The notes: generated by a model not told the origin, from the sequence alone. Positions 1 to 12,308 are shown, numbered from the stretch's first letter. The stretch is 64,000 nucleotides of DNA from Timema cristinae (GCA_039000515.1 JBCFYV010011135.1:6619209-6683208); one strand, 5' to 3'. A program made the numbers and translations.

Positions 1-250
1 GACTGGAAAGAACTAGCTCAAGATAGATATAGGATTTAATGAGGTCGACTGGAAAGAACTAGCTGAATATAGATGTAGGGTTTAATGAGGTGGACTGGAA
101 AGAACTAGCTCAATATAGATGTAGGGTTTAATGAGGTGGACTCAATATTAAAAGCTCAAGATAGGGATATGTGTAATTAGGTGGGCTGGATATAATTTAT
201 CTCAATATACTGACAGATTGTAATGAGGTGGACTGGATTGAATTATCTCA
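1..250 (+). repeat. 46-bp minisatellite, left-edge array
   Basis: About five tandem units of 46 bp begin at the first base, so the array continues upstream of the window. Each unit carries the block actggaaagaactagctca followed by a taatgaggtgga-type block. The units become irregular after about 150 and the array fades out by about 250. The unit is the same family, in the same orientation, as the large array at 53405-55745. Confidence 0.9.
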
Positions 251-429
251 ACATAATCCTCCAATATCCCTGTCATCAATAGTCCCAGTACATAGTAAGA
301 GTGACGCCTTAGACCATGTGGCCACATAAGTGGTTCCAATATTAGTTTCTTCTCTGGTTATTTGTTGATAGCTTTCATCATTATTTCTGTACAAGTTTAC
401 CTACTGAACTTAGCACGAAAACATCCCTT
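251..429. other. Unique AT-rich spacer
   Basis: This is the stretch between the 46-bp array and the CpG-rich segment. No coding, repeat or RNA signal is visible in it. Confidence 0.5.
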
Positions 430-950
430 GTGCTTATGGGACGCAAGTGTGTAGCCGTCCATAAGACACTCGCCAGATTGAGAGATGTCAGGTACGACCC
501 TTATTACCACGGAGGATGGGACGACAGCCCCACCTCTCAACCCCAAAAGATCAAAGGATGTTCTCCACTCCCTCGTTTACTCGCGCGCAAGCGCACTATT
601 CGGCCCTCAGGTCATGCGCGCGGGCGGCAAATTGGCGGGATCCTGGCCCGCGCGGGAGAGATCGCACGCTGGGAGCGCAGTGTTACGCTATACCGCGGTA
701 CCGTCTTGTCTGTCTCTTGTCCCGCAGTCCCGGGTTCTCGCCTCTTTAGCACGCGTCTCGCCGTGTCTTGCTATGTGTTGCTGCGGCGGTAGTGATCCTC
801 GTGGACTGTCGTTGTAGTAGTAGTATTAGTAGTAGTTGTTGTTGTGAAAGTGACGGTGGAGGTGCCATGGGGGGTCGGCGAGGGAGACAGGATCGTTGTC
901 TCACGATCAGCATCTTGCATTTGGTCACCCTCATGTGCCAAGGTAACGTC
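430..950. promoter_or_regulatory. CpG-rich island, candidate promoter or first exon
   Basis: This segment is clearly richer in G+C and CpG than its surroundings, most strongly between 580 and 760, where gcgcgc-type strings are frequent. Overlapping open frames run through it, including 430-792 on the plus strand with 120 codons, but none resembles a known protein and high G+C alone lengthens open frames. A short GTA/GTT trinucleotide tract lies at 808-846. A splice-donor-like AAG|GTAACG is at 940-948. What is seen is composition. That it marks a transcription start or first exon is inference. A GC-rich transposon fragment is the main alternative. Confidence 0.3.
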
Positions 951-1029
951 TTCAATAAATTTCTTTGTCACGAGAGATGTTCATTGCAGCGCATTTTATC
1001 CTTTACTAACCGATGAAGAAGTTTTGATT

Positions 1030-3190
1030 TAGAGGAAATTTAAAGACATATACATAGGTGTCAAGAACGTTTATGTTGTAGTTTAAAAAAATGAGGAATC
1101 AAATTTTGTGCTTACTTAAGATTTATAATTAATATTAGACACGACATTTGCCAGCCACCTATATACTATAATTAGCTAATAATTATATAAAATATAATAT
1201 TATTTGTATGTAAATCTAAACAAATTAATCAATCGAGCCTAACCCAACATTTCAATTCTGTTAAAATATAATTAGAATACTATTTGGATATATTAATACA
1301 CTTACATGCAAAGCTGTTTTGGGTAAATCTGTAGTCAAGAGAGTAGTAATTAATCGAGATGCCGAGAAGCTGATGGAGTTACAATAATTTTATACAAATA
1401 ATATTTCGTGTGTTGACGGTTACCGTTTTATCAATCCAAACCTAACCTAACCTTCCAGGTCTATTGAAATTAAATTACAATCACATTTTGGATGGACTAA
1501 AACTTTTATATACTAGTTATCTTCATGCAAAGGTACTTGTATTCTGATAAATACATTTTAATTAATTGATTATTTAATCAACCACTCAAAGTATTTTAAC
1601 GGCTGAATTCAATTTGTGCCTTATGTAACTAATCACGGTGCCATTTAAAGTCTTTTTTTATATTTATAGTTTCTCAAAAGAAAGTGTAAATGTTTTCTTT
1701 CCGAAATGCATGGGAAGATGGGAAAATAGCAAACTATTTAAGAATGTATCCCACCCTTGTTATGCTAGAACAGTATTCAAGGCAAGAACTCCACAACACC
1801 GGACAGCTATACTGTATTGTGTGTGCCCACCAGTGGAGCTTGATGCTCATGTTTAATCTCATTCACGCTCTTAGACCTAGTGACAGTACTAACTGCCATC
1901 CAAGTGTGTTCTTGTGTCTTATGTTCTGGTTAACATATATGGACTAACCACTTGGATCTACTAGTTTGGTTTACCATTTACACAGAGGTTTTGGTTCAAT
2001 TATACACTGGGTATACCGATGTTTATTTTATAAATAGTTTTCACACTTGTTTTTCATTTAAGTGCGGTTACATTTTCTCTAAACCATACCTTACTCGTCC
2101 TTACTCCAATAGTGTAATAAAATGCGGATACCGCGAAAGAGTAGTAAGATAAATCCTATGAAAAATTAAATATCTAATTATATAAAACATTTTTCTGGTG
2201 CCATAATTGTCTTCACCCTAGAAAAATTAATTTACTTTTAATCTGCTATGATCCAGCCGAGATGTAAACCATATTATTCAAACGCACACTGTAGCAAAAT
2301 AATATAAGTTATCTTATTATTAAGTCAATTTTTTTCGCCAAAGTACTTTTACTAATATTTAATGACTACCACAATATTTTATTTCACAGCACAATTATTT
2401 GCGTCAAATAGTAATGTTACTTGACTTAATTATCTAATTCATAAGAGTTTGTGTGTAATGCATATGTTTGAACATATATTTGAGCAATTTAATATCGACT
2501 TTTGGCCTTTAGGTTAATTTATAACTTTTTTTTACCAACTTTGGTGCAGGGGGCCTACTAAAGAACAGCCCAAAGATTTGCCATCCGGGAAATTGGTTTA
2601 TATATAAAAATGTATGTATTCAAAAGAACATCAAGTAAATCAGTATGCCCAATTAAGAGGATGAATATGTAAGGAAAAGGATATTAAAATTTAATGGGAT
2701 AATATAGAAAGGACATTTTCTGTTTGGTTCCATGTACTAAGCCATCAATTAGCTTTTGATTCTGGCTGAGGAATTAATTGTTTAAATCTATTTCATTTAA
2801 GCTCATACATAATTTCTTATGAATTTATATCAGTCATGAATTTTAAAATTAATAATATAAATGTAGTGCATTATTTTTCCTACTATCCCTTTAAAACTTA
2901 AAAAAAATATTCTCCTTAAGAAGCGTATAAGTAGTAATATACGGTGCAAAAATATATTATAATATATTATTATCCTTAAATCTAGCCTGGATTTGAAGTC
3001 GTAGTATTTTATATTTTAGTACTCCTAAACAATACAAAACTAAATGTATTAATTTGAATAATTTAAACTGCGTGCAACGTTTCGGATTAGCACTTACCAT
3101 GGTTATTTACTTATATACAGTAATGGGGGGTGGGGATTAAAATATTGAAGCCTAGAAGAAATGTTTATTCATTGGCATGGAAAGAGATTT
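1030..3190. other. AT-rich DNA with no recognised gene
   Basis: Both strands are dense in stop codons. The longest open frame, 1690-1947 plus, reads 85 codons with no recognisable motif and overlaps another frame at 1638-1856. A short cctaacctaacct string near 1440 is too short to count as telomeric repeat. Confidence 0.5.
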
Positions 3191-3194
3191 TGAG

Positions 3195-3285
3195 GATAAC
3201 TAGGAAAAACGTGTATGTAAGTCCAGCTGGGACTTGAACCCTGGGCCCCAAGTCAACCAACAAACCGACCTGATGAGAACAAATC
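3195..3285 (-). mobile_element. tRNA-like SINE head, fragment
   Basis: Read on the minus strand, 3210-3250 contains a B-box-like gggttcaagtccc followed by a short tail, resembling the head of SINE family D at 57340-57385. No downstream body or target duplication is recognisable, so this is an old truncated copy or a chance B box. Confidence 0.3.
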
Positions 3286-3419
3286 CTTTATTCACGTACC
3301 ATTAGTTATGGTAATAGTAATAATAGTTCTTATTGACTAGAAAGGATTTCACCAATTTATTATCCACTATTTATCAAGTAAAATGTAATTTTTTAATCAC
3401 TATGTTAAATATTATGATG

Positions 3420-3625
3420 TAGTGTATTAAATATATAATATCATAGTAGAGTCGATATATATATAATATTATAGATCATATAATATATAATGATTCGATA
3501 TATATAATAATATTATAATAGAATATATGTATATAATATTTTAATAATATATATATATAATATTATAATATAATATATATATATAATATTATATAGAGTC
3601 GATATATATAATACTATAATATAAT
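3420..3625. repeat. AT-rich cryptic repeat
   Basis: The tract is almost pure A and T, built of interrupted (AT)n and taatatta blocks. The motif gagtcgatatatat occurs at both ends (about 3450 and 3597), with a variant gattcgatatat in between, so it probably grew by slippage or by local duplication of a unit of tens of bases. Confidence 0.6.
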
Positions 3626-6078
3626 CGATTTAACCTAAAATTTAACAACAGCCTTTTTTAATTGATAATACATATCTATACTTGAAAGATTATGCTCCTT
3701 TAGATGACTGTTGGGTTTCACTTGTACAGACATTTCGTTAATCAAGATAGCCTATGCTATATATATAGGTTTATCTCATTTTGCTTCAAACTCAGTACCT
3801 ATACCAAAACCGGACTCAAACCACGACGTCCCGGTCATCTGTATTCCATTATATTGCGCTAGTTATTCATTATTACATCCGACCAATGAAGCGGGTATTA
3901 GGACAATATCAACATTAACTTGACAAATTCCTTAAACTTCCTTCTGACACCCCATTAATTTATTGGAGAGAATTGAAGAGCTTAGATTCAGACATTGAAT
4001 ATCTGTTTCTATCAGACTGGTTTGAAGCCCAGATAGGCAATGACATAGTGGCGCTGTAAATACATAAATTTACCCAGAGTAAGCCTACTTTTTTGTAAAC
4101 TTTTATATTTCCCGGTACTAATTAGACACATGTAGAATATTAGAGCCGTGTACACTGACTAATGAGGTAGGATTACTAGTTGATGACTATTCTGAGCATT
4201 AAAATTCATACATTTGATTATTTACTGCATTAAAATTTAATATAAACATAAAAACATATTTGTAAATCGATCAGTGTATAAACATTTTTTTTAAAATTAG
4301 ATGTCCCAAAGAGTTGTATTACACATTTAACAAGTTTGAAATGTTATATAACCACTAATTTTATATCTTATACCAATTTATATCCATCTGTATGATATTC
4401 AAACAGACCACAGTTTTATACATCTAACAAATATGCTCACACACCTACCCTTGTTTTACATTTTCTTTGGATAGGATAGTATAACTGCTGATTTGTCATG
4501 ACTTTTCACCTCATGTAGTTCCTCCTAAATTTGTTCATTCACAAACAAGCATTGAGGTATAACACTTTCCTCTCCAATCACAGATAAATATGCATTTTCG
4601 TTTATCAATTTCTTACTGTAAACTTTATATTTCTACATCAATTAATTCACAAATTAACAAATATAGCTGTTATATAAATTTGCATTGTAGTGCAACTACT
4701 TTTAGTATGTGTTATTTAAGACATAACAAGAAAACTAGCACGACAAAGGCAAGGAATTTAAAATTTAAATAAAAATAGCATGAAATATATTACAAATCCG
4801 TATCATATTTAATGTTATAACCAATAACTAATTCAAAATTAGACACAAATTTTTATATAAAATTAATAATTGCTTTCATCTAGATTTTAGTTCAAGAAAT
4901 TTGTAAAAAATGAATAAAATTATTCACGTTGTTATGGTACTACCATAGTATAAAACGAGTTTAACATAATATAGGTTATAAATACAAACATTTTAAATTA
5001 CATCAAAAATGAATCAATTAGTTTTTAAATACTTATTTCACACATATTAAAATAAGAAATACTATATATTTACATTTTTAATTGAAATACAAATTGTATT
5101 ACTATTTAACTGTGTTTTGCCAATTGTTATATTATACTCATAATATAGCATATTTTAAATATAATATTATAAACCAATTCCTTAATATTTACGGAAAGGA
5201 TACAATGAAACGTTTTTATATTTAGTTCTTAGTAATTATTGTTTTGTAGGTTATATTTAGAGCTTTACATTCCTTGACAGCAGGCAAGATGTCAACAATT
5301 TATTGCATGAGTATTAGCTAACATCTCAAACTGCATTTATTTCCTAATCTCCAAATTAATATCGCTATTACTAGTTAAAAATGTTCCTTAAATATTTAAA
5401 CTCATTGACCCTGTCAAATGATATATTGTTTCAGTAATCTTTAAATTATATTCCTCAATCTGAGTTCTCTGTTTGATCATTTATACTTAACCTTTTTAGT
5501 GTTCACTTATAAATATATTTACTTACTAGCCTTTAGTAAAATTTCTGCATTTCTTGAAACAGCGTCCTTACTATTGCCCATTGTCTTTGCAGTATAAAAC
5601 TAATATAAAATTGGAAATAATATTGATTCATAAAATAGTTAAATTACTTCAAATTTACTGGTTTAAAAAATGTATGCAATATCAATTTATAATATTATTA
5701 AATGTTTGGTTCAGTTACATAGACAGAGTAAATAGTAGCTCACCCGAGTAAAACAAGACACAAAGATCAAGTCACAGTTATTAATTGAATATTAACTGGA
5801 TTGACTTGTCCAAAACTACAAACATATTTGACCAAAATAGAAATTTTAAATGAAACAATAAAATACCTCAAAAATTTCACATTTGGAAAGTTGGTTTTAA
5901 AATAAACATTTTAAATCAAATTATATCTGATAATTTTAGATTATAAGTGGTAAAATTTTGAAACCAAGGACAAGTAGGCCAATATATTTAATGTATGTGT
6001 TTTCCCTCAAACAACTGTGTTAGTTTTCGTAGTTTAGAGCTTAAACGTTTTTTGAAATAACTTTTTTTTAGCAAGTTT
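3626..6078. other. AT-rich DNA with no recognised gene
   Basis: Only short open frames are present (3711-3923, 4590-4772, 5554-5751, all plus), and their composition is what AT-rich non-coding DNA gives by chance. No recognisable repeat was found. Confidence 0.5.
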
Positions 6079-6360
6079 TACTATCTGTATACCCGCCTCG
6101 GTGGCGTAGTTGGCTAACGCGCTTGACGTGTTGAGCTCGACTACTGAGGACGGGGAGATCGAGGTTCGAATCTCGGTCGGGTGAACTGAGGATGGTTTTT
6201 CCTAAATGGTTTTCCACTCTCCCTCCACGCAAATGCTGGTTCACTTCCTTTAATTCAACCTTCCATATTCCTAATCCATTAGCGTAATTAGTACTTAAGC
6301 GTATAACCCGAACGGTTAGTAAGACGTGGTGCTAAAAAAATAATAATAATACTATCTGTA
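6079..6360 (+). mobile_element. SINE family A, near full length, with 11-bp target duplication
   Basis: The head is tRNA-like: an A-box-like tggcgtagttgg near 6102 and a B box ggttcgaatctc near 6163. It is followed by a conserved body (cctaaatggttttccactc) and a 3' tail reading cgtataacccgaacgg then agtaagacgtggtgctaa, ending in (TAA)n. The 11-bp duplication tactatctgta flanks it at 6079-6089 and 6350-6360, which is direct evidence of retrotransposition. It is the family reference copy in this window. The head has an extended arm between anticodon region and B box, so it probably came from a tRNA with a long variable arm (inference). Confidence 0.92.
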
Positions 6361-7082
6361 CCTGTTATTCACATTTAGTAAAATAATGGGTTAGACGAGG
6401 AATGTAGACCTAGTTCAATTGAGCATGATAACTATAAAAAAATTTGAATATATACTATTTTGGCAGGAAACATAAGATGAGTTGATGTATCATATTGGAA
6501 AAGCTAGCAAGTTGCAATGTCCAAGGTCATTCCAGAATCACCGACCAGTTAAAAAATCCATCGTCCACTTTTCCTGGGTGTGTCATTAGTTAGAATTATC
6601 TTACCCTCTGTCTCGTCTTGGCATATTATGTTCCACTAGTGGGTGTTGTTTCTACAATCGATATAGTCAATAAGAGAAATTTCATGAAATACTCACTTCA
6701 AATATATATTTGTAATGATTTATTCTGGACTCATTAATACAATTAACGAGTTAGAGCCATGTTTAAAATAATGAGCATTAAATAATGACATTGTGTACTC
6801 AAACTAAGAGAGAATACATCGTCTCGGTTTTAAAATAAGAGTATTTATATAAAGTGACAACCATTTAATTTTACCACTTTTAAACGGCTTATATATTAAA
6901 AAATAATTTTATTTCCATTTTTATTCATAAATATTTAACTGTGTAAATTTTATCTCCATTCATTGGTACGCAAAAAGCATAACATAACAAGTTTTCCCCC
7001 TTAAAACTCTTGAACTGTAGTGATTTGAAATAATTGAATATCTATTTATAAATTACAATATCTCTACATTTATGCAATACAA

Positions 7083-7089
7083 TATTTAC

Positions 7090-7137
<48 letters not shown>

Positions 7138-7381
7138 CTAGCACCGCGTCTTACTACCCGGTAGGGTTATACGCTACGCTAATAGATTAGGAAATGGGAA
7201 GGTTGAAATATAGGAAGTGAACCCGCATTTGCGTGGAGGGAGAATGGAAAACCATTTAGGGAAAACCACCCACAGTTCACCCGACCAAGATTCGAACCTT
7301 GATCTCCCCGTCCTCGGCAGTCTAGCTCAACACGACTAGCGCGTTAGCCAAATACGCCACCGAGGCGGGTTATTTACTGTT
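7083..7381 (-). mobile_element. SINE family A, minus strand, with 11-bp target duplication
   Basis: Reverse complement of the family A consensus: B box near 7292, head ending near 7368, and tail at 7140-7180. The A-rich end is expanded into about fifteen TTA units at 7094-7137. The duplication tatttactgtt is seen at 7083-7093 and 7371-7381. It lies in opposite orientation to the copy about 0.7 kb upstream. Confidence 0.9.
7094..7137. repeat. (TTA)n microsatellite on a SINE tail
   Basis: About fifteen perfect TTA units directly abut the 3' end of a minus-strand SINE A. The position shows that it grew from the SINE's own (TAA)n end. Confidence 0.95.
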
Positions 7382-8790
7382 GAATCACCATAATCAACTG
7401 TATTCATTCACGCATGAAAGTAATGAATAGAGCATAGGTAGGGAAACTATTTAAGAAATTACATCTAATTACTATTGGTTGAGATTCGAACCCAGTCTCT
7501 CATTTCATTGCAACACCTGAACACATGAATTTAGTGTTTAGTTCACGTACTCACTAATGCTAGAGAAAGAAAGTTAAAATTATAGGTATTTTTAAATTTA
7601 ATTTTAAAAAAACACATTTATTTTTTTAAACTTATATTTTATGATTGTCAAGATTTTTTACGGACCAAAATTCACCCATCTGAAAAAAATTCAAAAGAAA
7701 GTATAAAAATAAAGGAGAAAGGAAGAGAGCTATTCAAAATCCAATTTCAGTAGCTTTTCCTTGATCTTGTATTCTTACATATTATATTAAACATGTAATC
7801 TGTCACAGTTTATTCCACCATGGAAAAGAAGATAACAACTTAACTACATGTTTGAATACGTTTCTTAGTTGAGTGGTAAAATAAGGATCAGAAACCACAA
7901 ATACATCATTTGGTCTGTAATTGTAACTTTTTATTGATATTATACAGGCAATACAACAAAACTATTTGTATATTAAAATGTATTCAATGTTTACAGCGAT
8001 AAAATATTTTCGTCATTTCTAAAAAGTGTTCTAGATGTCCATTCTTAAGAAAATCATGATATAGCTCTTCCCTAAACGGTACCTAACTGCACATTTGTAA
8101 TTGACAAATCTGGTAGAGAAGTTAGAGCTGTGTTGGATAGCAAGTACCATGTGGTCTACGTCATTAAGATTACAATAAGTTTGATTACTTGTTAAGGGCC
8201 TTGGCCCTATCGAATGTAAGTCTAAAACCTATTTTGTGGGATGGTGGATGGAAGGGTTAAAGGCGTGGCGTGGCTTCACAACCAACCAAAGTATCCTTCC
8301 ACGCCAACAATAACAGATGGATCACGGAAACTGTAGATGGCGCTAGCTACCGGACAGGTCTTGCGGAAAAATCATACGTTTAGAAATATCAGTTTTCTCG
8401 AGAATGAGTGAAGTCTTTATATTAAGATTTTCAACATATATTTAAAGATATTGTATAGATGTTTATTAATTGTTACATTTTCTTACTTTTTGATACAAAG
8501 CCGGAAGTTTTTTTTTATTGAAATATGTCAATTTTATCGATATTTGATCACTGTTAAAATTATAAAAGTTTAACTTAATAAACATGCTTCTATTCCATTC
8601 TGAAAATAAAATTGCAAAACGATAATAATTATTTAATATAACCGTTTGTTATGGCTATTCATTTCCATGCCAAAAGAAAAGGGCCAATGCTTTAAGAAGA
8701 GATCCAGTTTGAATCTTGGCCCAGGGTGCAGTTTAATACGTGAGACGTACCAATAGTTGTTTACCACAATAGTGCAAGTGCATTTTCTCT
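7382..8790. other. AT-rich DNA; one decayed tRNA-like fragment
   Basis: A minus-strand B-box-like string (tgggttcgaatctc) sits at 7481-7494 and may be an old SINE head. Apart from that I see no coding sequence or repeat. 8180-8360 is slightly richer in G+C but has stops in all frames. Confidence 0.4.
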
Positions 8791-9000
8791 ATGTTGTATC
8801 CCAAGGACCAGTTTAATAACACTACTCAAGCGCGGGGCTGTACAAAATATGGGACGGTACCTATACCAGAATAGAATGGGCTAGTATCATATTCTAAACT
8901 AGCCCATTCCATTTGTTATTAGGTAGGTGTCATCTTGAATTTAGTCCAGCGCCACACTTGAGTCGTGTTAAGTATGACTATGAAACTAACCCTAAGGGCT
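8790..9000. mobile_element. Degenerate foldback element
   Basis: A perfect 12-bp stem (gaatgggctagt at 8874-8885 against 8898-8909) with a 12-nt loop is the core of a longer imperfect palindrome. The left flank (aacac, actcaag, gctg blocks at 8815-8845) matches the reverse complement of 8935-8970 with gaps, giving arms of roughly 75-100 nt. A DNA foldback element or MITE is the likely source. No target duplication was identified. Confidence 0.5.
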
Positions 9001-9639
9001 GTACTTATAGTTTAGTATCTGAAGTCAACCCATCCCCCAGTTTATGAAATAACAATCAGGTTTAGAGGGGGATTGTTTTGTTCACAAATCCAAGCTATAC
9101 ACACAGATCTAAGTCTGTATATAATGGATTAAATTTTGTTTTCACGGCGTCTAAGTAGCCATTTTGTTTTTACGCACATATTAATGACTACGCTGATATG
9201 GTGAGGATGATTAAGGTAAAATTTCACAGAAAACTATAGCACATTCCTCTTTGGAGGTAAAGTGTAAAACCATTTAGATAAACAACTGGGCCAGCATTCA
9301 ATTCTTGACCTTCCTGTTACTTGGAAAAAGACTAAAAGAGATTTACATTTAGATCGTGGGGCCAACGATGCGGTCTTAAGTTGTTAATATATTTTTCAAA
9401 ACGACTAATTATTCTGGTCGAGTAGAACTTGGCAATAACTAAAGTAGTAGGATAGTGCTGAATTGATTGTATTATAACAAAATCAATATATAGTCTTACC
9501 TCTGAAATGGGATTTTAAATATACATTTTATGATTTAAATATGAACGTTTTCAAACCAGTACTAAGTATATAAGTGAGCATAAGTGTACAGTAAAATTGA
9601 TGTCACAATAAATAAATTGTATTATTATTTAAGACTAAA

Positions 9640-9770
9640 AATACTATTTATTTCATTAGTTTACCCTCATATTCCTAAATTAATATTTACTCATCTCTAA
9701 CTCATTGGTGTAATTAGTTCATACGTTTATTACCTGCACAAGTAGTAAGATGCAGTGCTAATAAAAAAAG
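9640..9770 (+). mobile_element. SINE family A, 3' tail relic
   Basis: Diverged body and tail blocks (ctcattggtgtaattag, then agtaagatgcagtgctaa) match the 3' third of family A, followed by a short A-rich end. The head is missing, as in a 5'-truncated or decayed copy. Confidence 0.55.
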
Positions 9771-10740
9771 GGGGTTACTTTCTAAAATTGTCTATAATAG
9801 CTTGAAACAATATTTTTATAAGTCATAGCTTAGATGTATTTACCTGTGGGAAAAACAGAACGCTTTGATTTAGCATGTGAAACACTCTATTAATAAATTT
9901 TGAACAAAATCAATAAATACCTTTCTATAAAACTAATATGATTTTCAAAAATCAGTCATCAGTGAGCTAACATTAATTTTAGAGTAAACATGATGGTTTC
10001 TTCAAGATGTGATCTAATAACATAAAGGTATCAAGTTTGAAAGAAATCCAATATTTTATTTTATATTACATAAATTATAAAGTCTCATAATTGTTTTGTG
10101 GTAAAAATATTCCTCCATTACAATACATCTTTTAAATTAGAATTAAATAAATATTAACTTAAGAAGTTGCTGTTAAAGTTGAGTTTTATTTTATAATTTT
10201 CTAGCTATAGTAATTATTATTATTATTATTATATTGTACTTAAATTATAGTAAAGGTTATTTAATTTTTTTTGTATCAATTATATAAGTTGTATAATTAT
10301 ACAGATATTATTACGATTTAATTTTCTGGTAGTGGCCAGTAAATAAATTTATTTTATAGCAATTTTAACCAAATAACGTTTTAAACTAATCATCCCATTT
10401 AGCGAGCATTATATGGACCACCCTAAAAAAATCAAAACTATAATGTTCAGTAATGTCAAAACACTTCAATTATAAATTAGATACATATAAATTTTCCTTT
10501 CATAACTTACATTCTTGCGTGTATAAGCTTCCTATAATTGGTTCATATATACTATTTACAAACAATACAATAATATACACATGCATAATACACACAGCTA
10601 TATATATTATATTTATTAATTATGGATGATTCAAATAACATTTGTCACTCAAAACAATAGTAATAGTAGTAATAGTAGCAATAGTAATAATCTCGTTTAA
10701 ATTTGGATTAAAATATGTGGGCCCACGGAAATATCCTTCA
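9771..10740. other. AT-rich DNA; short TTA tract
   Basis: A brief (TTA)n tract lies near 10213-10231. No coding sequence is visible. Confidence 0.45.
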
Positions 10741-10744
10741 ATAT

Positions 10745-10865
10745 TATATTGTCTAGTTTTCTAGTGACGATAAGGTCTTGGTTCAAATCAAAATTGAAAA
10801 TGCTGTGGGTTTTTCTTCCTAAATATTTTGCACTGACTACCTTCCTCGTCCCCACCTAATTACTA
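10745..10865 (+). mobile_element. SINE family A, decayed fragment
   Basis: A B-box-like ggttcaaatcaaaa near 10780 followed by tttcttcctaaatattttgc keeps the order of the family A head and body, but with many differences. This is an old copy. Confidence 0.4.
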
Positions 10866-10899
10866 AAATTAAATTAATATTATTAATGAATATGAAGGA

Positions 10900-10900
10900 G

Positions 10901-10944
<44 letters not shown>

Positions 10945-10975
10945 TTATATATATAATATATAATATATTATAGAG
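10900..10975. repeat. (AT)n microsatellite
   Basis: An uninterrupted AT run of about 35 nt passes into an imperfect AT/TAA tract. It is probably polymorphic. Confidence 0.9.
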
Positions 10976-12000
10976 CAGACGGATAGTAAAACTAAGAACA
11001 ATACAATAAACTGGTCAATTGATAATTATTAATATAGGTTGCAGCACGATATTTGATGGCTTGGAAGTAAAATTACCAACATAAATATCAAGGATTTGTT
11101 AGAAATTATTGTATCTTCTTTTCATGCATCACCAACAATAGTGACACAAATCCATGTGGTTAATATGAATATGTTTAAATCTTTTTAACTTAATTTAAAT
11201 TGCGCTTAATTTTAAAAGTTAATGTTATTAATGATCAAATAATATCCAAGTGATTGTAAGAATATATTTTAAATTCCCATAAATGTATTTGTATAAAAAA
11301 AACTAGATAATGCCAATCTAACATTTTCTTAATGAAGACAAATAATAGATCGTTTTATTTCCTAGGTATTATTTCTTAAAATTCATCCAGTTTATCTGTG
11401 TATACACATTAATAGCTTTGGGATGATAAGAGTATAATGGTTAGAGGAAATCTACCATCACAGGCATATAACGAAACTGAGAAACAATTTAGGAAAAAAC
11501 TATATCAATATACTCAGATAAGATCAGACAAATAACTCTATTAACATTAGCACTAACGCAGGTTTCATATTTTAAAATACTAGTATTATAAATTGAGAAA
11601 GTGGAATGTATTTAATTCTCTTAAACTTTTAATACTTAATGTACTTTGGGCAATAACATTTTTGCGAAGCGTTTTTATTCCATATTTCAATTAGAGAACA
11701 GATCATACTTTTTTAAATAATATGGTTAAGACTTAGAAACCCCACTTAAGATTCCAATAGAAAGGTGATAGGCTGAATAAATAGAAGAATTATTAGAAAA
11801 AATAATCTTAAGTTAACAATAATTATATTTAAATAGTGAAAAACACGTTAACCAATGATACAACAAGCATGAGATAAGTGAGATAAAAAATGAATAAAAT
11901 GATAGATTAAATAAATCCATGCGTATAACAATAGATAGTAAGCCAATTGGTGACCATCAGTAAAACTAAACACATAAACAACATATTAAAATAATTACTA
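10976..12000. other. AT-rich DNA with nothing recognised
   Basis: There are no long open frames, RNA-like folds or recognised repeats in this stretch, which lies directly upstream of the small-peptide locus. Confidence 0.4.
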
Positions 12001-12013
12001 TCAGCACAAAAAC

Positions 12014-12074
12014 TTATAAAAGTACACACAGTTAAAGTCTATATAATGGAGATCGTTGTTAAATGGAATCAACA
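12014..12074 (+). promoter_or_regulatory. Candidate TATA/initiator promoter of the small-peptide ORF
   Basis: A tatataa box at 12040-12046 lies 31 bp upstream of the A in tcaaca at 12069-12074, the usual spacing between a TATA box and an animal initiator. A second TATA-like string, tataaaag, is at 12014-12021. In DNA this AT-rich, TATA strings are common, so the weight comes from the spacing and from the signal-peptide-like ORF that follows. Confidence 0.3.
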
Positions 12075-12146
12075 CTTTGAGAGACTATTGTCATTTTAAG
12101 TTAGAACATATTGTGATTAAAGTTTTAAAGTGAAAGGCAACGATAA

Positions 12147-12308
12147 ATGAGAATCCAAGTCTTACTGTTGTTCTGTCTCATACTCCTTGGGTTAAGTAAT
12201 CAGCGTTTAAAAAACCCGATTAAATTCTGGCCGACATGTTTCGGTATAAAATACCATAATCATGGCCCAAAGTCGTCGTGCGGGACACAAGTTACTGTTA
12301 CGACATAG
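12147..12308 (+). CDS. Possible small secreted peptide, 53 residues
   Basis: The ATG opens a 53-codon frame ending in TAG. Residues 1-19 look like a signal peptide: a short charged start (MRIQ), a hydrophobic core rich in Leu, Phe and Ile to about residue 16, then small or polar residues before Arg20. The remaining 34 or so residues are basic and polar, with Trp28, Cys31, Cys45, Tyr36 and His37/39. The two Cys outside the signal could form one disulfide. A TATA box and an initiator-like site lie upstream, leaving a 5' leader of about 76 nt. I do not recognise the family; a peptide precursor or small secreted effector is possible. A GTATAA donor-like string inside the frame near 12242 means it could also be the first exon of a longer gene. 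An ORF this short can also arise by chance. Confidence 0.28.
   Translation: MRIQVLLLFCLILLGLSNQRLKNPIKFWPTCFGIKYHNHGPKSSCGTQVTVTT

Noticed and set aside
1438..1455. Insect-type telomere repeat (CCTAA)n
   Set aside because: Fewer than three units; such strings occur by chance in AT-rich DNA.
1690..1947. 85-residue Cys-containing ORF
   Set aside because: No signal peptide, no motif, another frame open over the same bases, and no promoter-like context.
6090..6185. tRNA gene at the head of SINE A
   Set aside because: A and B boxes are present, but the same sequence recurs with a constant body and tail and target duplications, so it is a retroposon.
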